A stretch of DNA of 64,000 nt from contig JAZDFC010000004.1 in the NCBI GenBank assembly GCA_043808235.1, positions 1-64,000 on the forward strand. Direction: 5' to 3'. The notes below the pieces were generated by a model, which did no database searches, was not told the DNA's origin, and saw nothing but the letters and a program-made list of their open reading frames with translations. The translations under genes and the position numbers were made by a program. This document shows positions 46,993 to 54,584 of this stretch, one piece after another (within the stretch, counting starts at the first letter, position 1; every line of letters begins with the position of its first letter). Source of the stretch: JAZDFC01 sp043808235 (GTDB taxonomy: Bacteria; Bacteroidota; Ignavibacteria; Ignavibacteriales; Melioribacteraceae).

Positions 46993-48544
46993 TTACTTCC
47001 CCTTTTTGAGGAATAAGCTTCATATTCATAACAAACGAAAACGCATTCTTTTCGCGGAGCGGTTCATAAAGTACACTGTTCAGCATTGATGCGTCGTTAA
47101 ATTCCGCAAATTCGGTTAATACACTTCTTGCAAGTGAATAGCCGCTAATTTTTACGTCTGTCTCGTTGAGAGTTTCAATTTTTGTAACCCAAAAATTCCT
47201 ACGTCTCTCAATAAAATCCGAAGTTCGATCTAAAAGATTTCCCCATACTTCAGTCCCTACCGTAGCAGAATCAAGCTTAGTTTGTATTTCATCAAAACTC
47301 TTAATCTTAATAGTAAGGGGTTCCATTTGTGCAATAATTTCTTTGTTCTTTTCCTGCAAAGCTTTTAGTCGGTTTAACTCCGAATCTAATTCGTTCAAAT
47401 CTTTTATATTCGAGAGCACTTTGTAAGTAAAGAAAAATGCGGCAATAAATATTAGAGGAAGCAGAATAAAACTTGCCCAGCCAAATTGCAGAACTTTTTG
47501 TTTCTCTTTAATATAATGAGGAAGTATATTGATTCCGGAATGAATCCCGGCTTGTTCGTCAAAGTACTCAATTGCCGTGGCTAATGGGATGGCATAAGAA
47601 GGGAGCGCAAATCTTGTGTTTTCATCAAGCCATCCGGGATTTATCAAGTTTTCCAACTGAAGAACAGAAACATTCGCTTCGGGAAATGTTCCATAGAATG
47701 ACAACATTAAGTTTTCGGAAGTATCTTCGCCGGTTAAGATTACGTTATCGAGACGGGGAATATTTCCGTTCTCCATCTCTAAGAGTATTTTTGAAAAATA
47801 TACGTCGTAAGTATGAAGATTCTGCGTACCGATATCGAGAGTACTTCCAATATGCTTTAGCTTTTGCCCTTCAAGGAAAATTAGTTTGCTATATTCTTTA
47901 CCGGTGTAAATTATTAGCGAGTAATCTTCGGGGAAAAATTTTGTGGATTTGGAAACCGCGTAAGCAAGGGAAATTTCAGCGCTTTTAATTGTAGGAATTT
48001 TATAATATCGTTTTCCGTTATATGATGCGAGTGCGTCAATTAAGCTTATACAAGGAACTTCCGATTCAAGGAAAACACTTAACAGAGATTTATCATTAAT
48101 CTCGACACAATCAATTAAATCTCTCGACAGATTTATATGTTTCGAATCGTTAATTTCTTTTATAATATTATCTAATAATCTATTCTTGTCCTTATCGCGT
48201 GGACCATCATAAGTATGATAATTTAAGATCGGTTCAGAGACAACAGGAATGAACTCAGCTTTGCTTAAACTTACATCCGCAAGTCTTGATGCAATTGCGG
48301 CAACATCCGAAGCATCGGGAGAGGACCCGGATCGGCTTGAGCCGACGGAATCGAATGAAAGATCGGATGCAATCTCATCCATTCGAAAATCATCAATTGA
48401 TTTTAATTCAAGCGATGACTTTGGTGAACCGTGCATGGAATGCGCCGAAAAAATACGATCGACTTTAATTCCCGCTTTCTCCTTATACAACACGGCAATT
48501 TTAGTGTCGGTACCTTCGCAATATGCAACAATCACTGGAGTCAT
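46982..48544 (-). CDS. PilM-PilN (GspL-like) fusion protein
   Basis: Residues about 1-365 resemble the actin-like cytoplasmic PilM/GspL domain (PVIVAYCEGTDTKIAVLYKE, SLIIYTGKEYSKLIFLEGQ, RLDNVILTGEDTSENLMLSF, SYAIPLATAIEYF). They are followed by one membrane helix (about 372-394, FGWASFILLPLIFIAAFFFT), a coiled coil and a periplasmic PilN-like fold (VWGNLLDRTSDFIERRRNFW, VTKIETLNETDVKISGYSLA). In most type IV pilus systems these are two genes. The start codon overlaps the stop of the PilT-like gene (TAATG), and its end overlaps the PilO-PilP gene. It should form the inner-membrane platform linking the motor ATPases to the secretin. Confidence 0.8.
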   Translation of the reverse strand: MTPVIVAYCEGTDTKIAVLYKEKAGIKVDRIFSAHSMHGSPKSSLELKSIDDFRMDEIASDLSFDSVGSSRSGSSPDASDVAAIASRLADVSLSKAEFIPVVSEPILNYHTYDGPRDKDKNRLLDNIIKEINDSKHINLSRDLIDCVEINDKSLLSVFLESEVPCISLIDALASYNGKRYYKIPTIKSAEISLAYAVSKSTKFFPEDYSLIIYTGKEYSKLIFLEGQKLKHIGSTLDIGTQNLHTYDVYFSKILLEMENGNIPRLDNVILTGEDTSENLMLSFYGTFPEANVSVLQLENLINPGWLDENTRFALPSYAIPLATAIEYFDEQAGIHSGINILPHYIKEKQKVLQFGWASFILLPLIFIAAFFFTYKVLSNIKDLNELDSELNRLKALQEKNKEIIAQMEPLTIKIKSFDEIQTKLDSATVGTEVWGNLLDRTSDFIERRRNFWVTKIETLNETDVKISGYSLARSVLTEFAEFNDASMLNSVLYEPLREKNAFSFVMNMKLIPQKGEVSGP

Positions 48545-49770
48545 TAAATCGCTTTCATTAATTGTAACATTCTATTTTTATTATTTGAATAAGCAAGTGC
48601 ATTCTCTTTAGTAATTCTTCTATCGATAAACAATCTTAAAAGATCTTGTTCCATCGTAAGCATCCCAAGTGGGCCGCCTTGGTTAATCATCATATAAATT
48701 TCACTTGTGTTATTACTTTTTATTGCGGCTTTTACGCTCGGAGTAACAATCAATACTTCTTTTGCAAGAACGCGTTTACCGTCTGTACTCGGCACTAACT
48801 TTTGAGATACAACCGAAACGAGAACGTCTGCTAAGCGGTTGCGAACTCGATCCTGCTCCATTGGGTTGACTTCGGCAATAATTCTATCAATCGATTCAAC
48901 AGCAGAAGAAGTGTGCAAAGTAGAGAATACTTTATGACCTGTATCGGTAACTTCTAATGCGGCTAAAATTGTGTCCGGGTCGCGCATTTCACCAATTACT
49001 ATAATGTCGGGGTCCTGACGCAAACATTGAATAACACCGTCTTTAAAAGTAGGAACGTCTTTGCCAACCTCGCGATGCCTAATAAGGCAAAAGCCGGATT
49101 TATGAACATACTCAACAGGCGATGCAATAATAACTAAATGAGCAGGGTCAAATTTATTGTGAAAATCAATAATCGAATCCAAAGTTGCTGATTTGCCGGA
49201 ACCGGTAATACCTGTAATTAATGATAACCCGAATTTCATATAATTATGATTCATAACTTTGATTGCGTTCTGATGAAATTCCAATGATTCCAAAGGACGA
49301 ATAGCGGGTTTTATTGCACGCATATTCAGAGCAAGGGAATCCAAATCATAATAACAGTCCGCTCTAAACCTTACGCTGGATTTATCGCGTTCTATATTTA
49401 TTGAATAACTGAAATCAACATTCCGGTTTTCAAGAAGATTCTTACATTGATTTTTGTTCAACAAACTTGCTATTAATACAGACGCTTCATCTGTGGTTAG
49501 TTGCGGTAAATCTTTTACTCTTTCTTTATTACCAAAAATTCGGAACCAAATAAATCCAACAGTTCCATGTCCGCCAACTTCAATATCGGATGCGTCCCTA
49601 TCAACCATAACTGTAAGAATGTAATTTGCGAGGTTGTGGAGTATTAATTTCTGATCGGAAGATAAACGATCCATATTTTCGATAATAAAGTTAACTCTAT
49701 CCGGCCCGAACACAATAGGCGGTATCTGTTTTGCAAAACCGGAAAGTATGAATTTAGCTTCGTCAATCAT
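48544..49770 (-). CDS. pilT: PilT-like retraction ATPase with altered Asp box
   Basis: A hexameric secretion ATPase of the PilT/PilU branch: Walker A in ITGITGSGKSATLDSI, Walker B in DPDIIVIGEMRDPDTILAAL, and the HTSSA-type His box in FSTLHTSSAVESIDRI. PilT pulls pilin subunits back into the inner membrane. At 408 residues it is slightly long for PilT. The Asp box normally reads IEDPxEFVH; here it is IIASPVEYVHKSG, with Ala216-Ser217 in place of Glu-Asp. ATPase activity could therefore be changed. The second acidic residue (Glu of VEY) remains. It is 86 bases downstream of the PilB gene and translationally coupled to the PilM-PilN gene. Confidence 0.85.
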   Translation of the reverse strand: MIDEAKFILSGFAKQIPPIVFGPDRVNFIIENMDRLSSDQKLILHNLANYILTVMVDRDASDIEVGGHGTVGFIWFRIFGNKERVKDLPQLTTDEASVLIASLLNKNQCKNLLENRNVDFSYSINIERDKSSVRFRADCYYDLDSLALNMRAIKPAIRPLESLEFHQNAIKVMNHNYMKFGLSLITGITGSGKSATLDSIIDFHNKFDPAHLVIIASPVEYVHKSGFCLIRHREVGKDVPTFKDGVIQCLRQDPDIIVIGEMRDPDTILAALEVTDTGHKVFSTLHTSSAVESIDRIIAEVNPMEQDRVRNRLADVLVSVVSQKLVPSTDGKRVLAKEVLIVTPSVKAAIKSNNTSEIYMMINQGGPLGMLTMEQDLLRLFIDRRITKENALAYSNNKNRMLQLMKAI

Positions 49771-49856
49771 CGAAATCAGAATTTTCTTTTAATTAGATAA
49801 TAATGTATTTAATTATCGAATAAATCAATGTTTTTTTTAACAAAACAACTAAATAA

Positions 49857-51647
49857 TTATTCATCGGATGTACCCGCGAGCACTTCCTGAATAGAGGTTA
49901 ATCCTAATTTAACTTTATCGAAGCCTGATTCTCTAAGACTGTAAGAACCATCGATTTTAGCTTGTACTCTTATAGCTTGCTCATCTACTTCTACACCGGA
50001 CTTTACAATCATCTCTCTAATCTCTCTCGTAAAGTATAAGGCCTCATGAATTGCCATTCGTCCTTTGTAGCCGGTATTATTACATCTTTCACAGCCTGCA
50101 GCTTCAAAAATTTGATACTGCTGCCATTCATCAATATCAAGTTTAGCTGCCTTCATTAACTTTTCATTGATTTGAGTAACAGGTCGTTTGCAATTATCGC
50201 ACAATTTTCGAACAAGTCTTTGAGCAACAATGATGTTAATTGCGTATGCAATTAAAAAGGGCTCAATCCCCATTTTGTATAATCTTGCAACGGCGCTTGG
50301 GGCATCATTTGTGTGCAGCGTCGAAAAAGTTAAGTGACCTGTGTTAGCAAGTTTAATTGCAGTTTCGGCAGTTTCCTTATCGCGCATCTCGCCCACAAGT
50401 ACAATATCAGGGTCATGACGCAGAATTGATCTTATCGCCTGTTCGAAGTTCATCTTGTGACCAATTTTTAATTGGCGCGCGCCGGCAATAACATATTCTA
50501 CAGGATCTTCAACAGTTAGTACGTTCCTTGATGGATCTATTACCTGATACAATGCGGCAACAAGAGTAGTGCTTTTACCGCTTCCGGTTGGTCCAGTTAA
50601 GATTACCATTCCTTGTGGTTGGCTTATAGCTTTACGGAATGCTTCCAGTGCATATCCAGTTAAACCGATTTTGTCTAAATCTCTAATTACTTTTCGGTCG
50701 TCAAGTATTCTTATTACAATTGTTTCAAACTTGTTTCGTATTTCTGTTCCTACCATCGGAAGCACTGAAACTCTATATCTAATAACATGCCCATCGATAT
50801 CTCTTTGAATAAAACCATCCTGTGCTTTTTCCCTTTCGAATCTATCCATACCTTTAGACCGGTCTTTTACTACCGCCGAAATTGCTTCGGGCATTGTACT
50901 GTCTTGTGAATGCCAAAGAATTAATTTACCATCAACTCTGAAATGTATGTCGGTTTTTGTGCGACTGCGCGGTATTATATGAATATCACTCGCACCTTTT
51001 CGTACACCTTCTACTAAGGCTCCCTCTACTAAATTCACCAATGCGCTTTTATTTATTTCCGCTTCGAGCTGGTCTTCATCTACGGAGTAATCTTCCTGTT
51101 CAATTTGAAATTCTTCATCTGCCTCTTCAATCATTTTTAGATACACATTTTCAGGAGGCATTATTGCGGCGATAATTTTTTCGTAGTCTTTTTTCTTTAG
51201 ATAATTTATTTCGTATCGTTTCGCGTTTAGGCCGTAAGCTATTTTTGTTAATACTCGATCTGTAGGATCAACAGCGGCAAGAATAAGTTTGTCTCCTTGT
51301 GCGCCGTTAATTTTAAGAGGAATTACTTTGTGATCTATTAGAAGCCGTTTTACCTCTTCGTTCAAGGAAGTAATATATTTCTTTATTTCCTCTAATTTTT
51401 CTTCTGGTAGGTTTCCGGTATTTATATGGATTTCTTTAAAAGCATATAAAACGGCAACTTCTCTGAATATTACATCATGGTCAAAACTAAATTCTTGCAC
51501 TAAAATTTGTGCGAGATTACGTTTTAATTTACTTTTATCTTGCTGTTTTACCCGAAGAGCATTCTCTAAAATTTTTGTATCGATGATGCCTTTTTTAAGT
51601 AAAAGATATCCAATTTTATCAGTCATCTCTAATTGTGTATCAATCAT
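49857..51647 (-). CDS. pilB: PilB/GspE-type pilus assembly ATPase
   Basis: The extension motor. An N-terminal MshEN/T2SSE_N-type domain (about 1-165, IGYLLLKKGIIDTKILENAL) precedes the ATPase (about 200-590). The ATPase has Walker A GPTGSGKSTTLVAAL, a normal Asp box TVEDPVEYVIAGARQ, Walker B DPDIVLVGEMRDKETAETAI, and a His box FSTLHTNDAPSAVARL. Two CxxC pairs (CDNCKRP and CERCNNTGYKGRM) form the zinc-binding element of this branch. All catalytic residues look intact, unlike the PilT-like neighbour. It is 21 bases after the PilC gene. Confidence 0.95.
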   Translation of the reverse strand: MIDTQLEMTDKIGYLLLKKGIIDTKILENALRVKQQDKSKLKRNLAQILVQEFSFDHDVIFREVAVLYAFKEIHINTGNLPEEKLEEIKKYITSLNEEVKRLLIDHKVIPLKINGAQGDKLILAAVDPTDRVLTKIAYGLNAKRYEINYLKKKDYEKIIAAIMPPENVYLKMIEEADEEFQIEQEDYSVDEDQLEAEINKSALVNLVEGALVEGVRKGASDIHIIPRSRTKTDIHFRVDGKLILWHSQDSTMPEAISAVVKDRSKGMDRFEREKAQDGFIQRDIDGHVIRYRVSVLPMVGTEIRNKFETIVIRILDDRKVIRDLDKIGLTGYALEAFRKAISQPQGMVILTGPTGSGKSTTLVAALYQVIDPSRNVLTVEDPVEYVIAGARQLKIGHKMNFEQAIRSILRHDPDIVLVGEMRDKETAETAIKLANTGHLTFSTLHTNDAPSAVARLYKMGIEPFLIAYAINIIVAQRLVRKLCDNCKRPVTQINEKLMKAAKLDIDEWQQYQIFEAAGCERCNNTGYKGRMAIHEALYFTREIREMIVKSGVEVDEQAIRVQAKIDGSYSLRESGFDKVKLGLTSIQEVLAGTSDE

Positions 51648-51668
51648 AGCTTAAAAGTATCCTTAACC

Positions 51669-53012
51669 TTACTGAACAAAAGGTGATTTAGGACTGATTG
51701 TAGCAGTCTCTGCTGAAATTAATGTTAGAGCAATCATTACTATCATAATAATCATTGCGATAGCAACCTGAATAAGTTCAATCACATTTTTTAGGCGATA
51801 AACGGTTTCACTTTCATAATAATTAGCAAGTTGTTTCGCAGTGTTTTTTAACGTACCGGTTTCTTCGCCGGAATGGAATCTGGAAATAGCAGTGTCTGTA
51901 AAAATATTACTTGCTTCGAATGCCTCGGTTATTCCAATACCTTTTTTTATCATCAATGGGATAGCGATATTTTTAATCTGTTGTTCAAAATAAGAATTGT
52001 CTGTAGCTTCTGCAGCAATTCGAATCGGTTCGATACTTTCTGCGGAACCGCTATATAAAGTGTAAAATACTCGACAAAAAACTTCGATATTTGTTTTATG
52101 AATTAGTGAGCCCATTATTGGGATCTTCATCATATATCTATCAATTAATAATTTGCCCTTTGTAGTTAAAGCGAAACGCCACAAAAAAATAATAGGCGCT
52201 ATAATAAGAATGGTAATAAGCAAAGCGTTATTTGCTAAAAAGTCGCTGATGACTAAAGTTGCGGCTGTCATGGGCGGTAATTCAATATCAAATTTTTCGA
52301 ATAGTTTAGCAGTAGCGGGGAAAATGTATCCTACATAAAACAAAACAGCAATAAATAATACAAATAAGGTTACTATGGGAGTAATTAACGCACTTCGTAA
52401 ATTTTTCTTAAACTCTATTCGTCTTTCAAGAAATTTGGCTGTGGCATTATAAATTTCGGCCATATTACCACTTTTAGATGCAAGACCCAGCATATACGCG
52501 GTAAACTTTCCAAAAATTGTTTGATATCTTAGAAATGTAGTTTGTCCGTCTGCGCCTTTCTTAAGGTCATTATTGATTTGTTTAAGTGTCTCTTTAAGCG
52601 TTTTGTTTTCAATATCGTTAATAAGTAAAGTTATTATTTCACTAAAAGGTAATTTTTGTTCGAGTAATTCGGCTGTTATTTTTACAAAAGAAACGATGTC
52701 TTGTTGGGGAGGTTTAAAGCTAAATTCTAATATCTTTCTATTTACTGATATAACCTGATAGCCCAATTTTCGTAATGCATTTACTACTTCTTCTTTATTA
52801 AATGCTCGTTGTTCACCTGAAACAGGTTTTTCGGTTCCTTTTTTAATTTTGTAAACAAAAGTGGATTTCTTCTCGATCGATTTGATTTTAAGATTATGCT
52901 TTTCACCGAGTCGAAAAATTTTCTTTTTAGCCTCGCGAGTAGTTGGTGCACTTAACGAGCCAGTAATAGATTGCCCATCAAGTTTTACGGCATTAAAACG
53001 CAACTCAACCAT
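51669..53012 (-). CDS. pilC: PilC/GspF-type inner-membrane platform protein
   Basis: A 447-residue polytopic protein with two GspF domains (about 110-215, then 300-420; ISRFHSGEETGTLKNTAKQL in the second). Membrane helices lie near 210-235 (ALITPIVTLFVLFIAVLFYV), 260-280 and at the C terminus (IELIQVAIAMIIMIVMIALT). The N terminus has two short repeats of the Lys-rich type found in PilC/GspF (LRFNAVKLDGQSITGSL and NKEEVVNALRKLGYQV), one more than usual. It transmits ATPase motion to the pilin pool. It is the first gene of the minus-strand pilus operon, with its promoter probably in the gap upstream at 53013-53220. Confidence 0.9.
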   Translation of the reverse strand: MVELRFNAVKLDGQSITGSLSAPTTREAKKKIFRLGEKHNLKIKSIEKKSTFVYKIKKGTEKPVSGEQRAFNKEEVVNALRKLGYQVISVNRKILEFSFKPPQQDIVSFVKITAELLEQKLPFSEIITLLINDIENKTLKETLKQINNDLKKGADGQTTFLRYQTIFGKFTAYMLGLASKSGNMAEIYNATAKFLERRIEFKKNLRSALITPIVTLFVLFIAVLFYVGYIFPATAKLFEKFDIELPPMTAATLVISDFLANNALLITILIIAPIIFLWRFALTTKGKLLIDRYMMKIPIMGSLIHKTNIEVFCRVFYTLYSGSAESIEPIRIAAEATDNSYFEQQIKNIAIPLMIKKGIGITEAFEASNIFTDTAISRFHSGEETGTLKNTAKQLANYYESETVYRLKNVIELIQVAIAMIIMIVMIALTLISAETATISPKSPFVQ

Positions 53013-53227
53013 AATAGCTATTTATTCCGATTAGATTTTTGAATTTTCGTAAAACTTTCAACAGACAATATGTAAGTCCGTTTACCGCTATTATCGGCAG
53101 CTCACTATTATTCTTTAATTATAGTTTTAATTTATACACACAATCTTAGTTAATATCCCGCAAGAACAAATATAATTAATAGTTATTATTATAAATTAAC
53201 AATAAAATCTACGAAAATTGATTATAT

Positions 53228-53261
53228 AAAAAAAGCTGTCAGATCACCCTGACAGCTTTTT
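53228..53261 (-). terminator. Strong rho-independent terminator after the pilin-like gene
   Basis: AAAAGCTGTCAG (53231-53242) pairs perfectly with CTGACAGCTTTT (53249-53260) around a six-base loop. On the minus strand a T run (complement of the A run 53228-53234) follows. It ends the 53279-53716 transcript and separates abundant pilin mRNA from the assembly operon. The structure could also work on the other strand. Confidence 0.85.
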
Positions 53262-53278
53262 CAAAATATGAACAAATC

Positions 53279-53716
53279 TTAGTTTAATATTGTCGTAACA
53301 ATGCTATCGCGTGTAACTTTGGCGTAAGCTTTAACTGGATTGGTTGCGTCATCGCCTACTTCTGTACCACTACCGGAAATAAATATTTCTTGATCCGATG
53401 AACTAATAGCGGTTACACTACCGGTAACACGTGTTGCACCCGATGGAGTAGTTCCAACTGCGGCATAACTTCCAGCGGCATTTCCTGTGTCAGCAGCCGA
53501 TAATCCAAAACCCTGGAAATCGTTTCCACCACCACCCAATGCTGTAGGTTTTCTATAAAACTGTTGAGCTTTAGCAGCAAGATTTGTTAATTGCGAAACC
53601 ACCAAGTCTCTATTGGAACTTTGAGCGCTTGATGTAAAAACATTGATACCAACTACTACAGCGATACCAACTATGATAACGCCGAGAACGATGAGTAATA
53701 ATTGTTGTTGACCCAT
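53279..53716 (-). CDS. Small pilin-like protein with MG leader (paralogue 1)
   Basis: The 145-residue product starts MGQQQLLLIVLGVIIVGIAV, a pilin-length hydrophobic helix directly after a two-residue leader. If a prepilin peptidase cuts after Gly2, the mature protein would begin with Gln and lack the conserved Glu5 of type IV pilins. The helix leads into SSNRDLVVSQLTNLAAKAQQ, FYRKPTALGGG and a Gly/Ser/Thr-rich globular part without cysteines. A strong AAGGAG site before the ATG and a strong terminator after the stop suggest high expression. It is paralogous to 53992-54372. I infer a major pilin or pseudopilin because it adjoins the assembly genes. Confidence 0.8.
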   Translation of the reverse strand: MGQQQLLLIVLGVIIVGIAVVVGINVFTSSAQSSNRDLVVSQLTNLAAKAQQFYRKPTALGGGGNDFQGFGLSAADTGNAAGSYAAVGTTPSGATRVTGSVTAISSSDQEIFISGSGTEVGDDATNPVKAYAKVTRDSIVTTILN

Positions 53717-53810
53717 TTTAGAACTCCTTAGTTTTGTTTATGTTACACATTTAATTTAATAAGTTAATTATTTTTTGTCAAGTAATATCTAATATAAAAT
53801 TTGTAACTGA

Positions 53811-53885
53811 TTACATTATAATAAGTTACTTAATCGAAAAAATATTTTTAAGAACGATTTTTTGTTACTACTTATTATAATGTAA
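53811..53885. repeat. 16-bp perfect inverted repeat between the two pilin-like genes
   Basis: TTACATTATAATAAGT (53811-53826) and its exact reverse complement (53870-53885) are separated by 43 bases and lie 95-169 bases upstream of the first pilin-like start codon. The arms are wholly AT-rich, which makes a terminator less likely than a binding site or a looping pair of half sites. No gene occupies this gap. Confidence 0.6.
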
Positions 53886-53991
53886 ATATTGTGCCAGGGA
53901 ACTAGTTACAATTTTCTTAAAATATCACTTAATAAAAGCATTATCGAAAAAAATCTCGAATAATTTACAGGTAAATTTTTCCATATGTGAA

Positions 53992-54372
53992 TTAATGTAT
54001 AATCTGTGTTCGATAAGAAGTTGATAGTACGGTAACTTTTACTTGAACAGAATCTGAGCCGGTAACAACCTCATTGCCAGTAGAAATAATCTCAACGCTA
54101 TCGTCATAAACAATTGCTTTATGCCAACCACTTTCAGTTACTATCATTGCTGGGGGAATTTTCCATCCGGAAAATTTGAATTGACCGCCACCAAGTGTTA
54201 AAGGTTTTCGGTAGTATCTCTGGGCTTCAGCAGCTAAATTTATTCCCTCATTGATTAAATTGTTTCTTTTTGCGTCAACCGCATAGTCTTTGAAAAGTGA
54301 TAAACCAAGAATTATTGCCACTCCAACAATGATAAGACCAATAATAATAAGGAGCAATTGTTGCTGACCCAT
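53992..54372 (-). CDS. Small pilin-like protein with MG leader (paralogue 2)
   Basis: The 126-residue product begins MGQQQLLLIIIGLIIVGVAI, nearly the same as its neighbour, continues NNLINEGINLAAEAQRYYRK, then PLTLGGGQFKFSGW, and diverges after that. As in paralogue 1 there is no Glu5 and no cysteine. The shared QQxYRKPxxLGGG turn shows common origin by duplication. The 275-base gap with an inverted repeat between the two suggests separate regulation, so one may be the major and the other a minor subunit. Which is which cannot be told from sequence. Confidence 0.8.
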   Translation of the reverse strand: MGQQQLLLIIIGLIIVGVAIILGLSLFKDYAVDAKRNNLINEGINLAAEAQRYYRKPLTLGGGQFKFSGWKIPPAMIVTESGWHKAIVYDDSVEIISTGNEVVTGSDSVQVKVTVLSTSYRTQIIH

Positions 54373-54584
54373 ACCGTGTTTTCCTAAATGAAGTTTTATT
54401 TAATATTATATAATCGATAAAACTAAAACATTTTTTAACGGGTTAATAACAAATATCAAACCAAATTATTAAATAGAAAAAAGAGAAATAATTACTTATA
54501 ATAAAATACTGTTTTAATGCTGATCCGCAAAGAAAATTATTTGCAGGTAATTATTACATGTAATTTATGCGGAGACTTAATATA

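Noticed and set aside
47572..47988. 138-codon plus-strand reading frame
   Set aside because: It is antisense to the PilM-PilN gene. The Arg-rich translation looks like a shadow and has no signals.
44854..53012. A type II secretion system instead of a type IV pilus
   Set aside because: The PilT-like ATPase and PilM-type actin-like domain favour a pilus, and no gspC or pseudopilin set (gspGHIJK) is seen. The alternative is not fully excluded because no prepilin peptidase or classical pilin is in the window.
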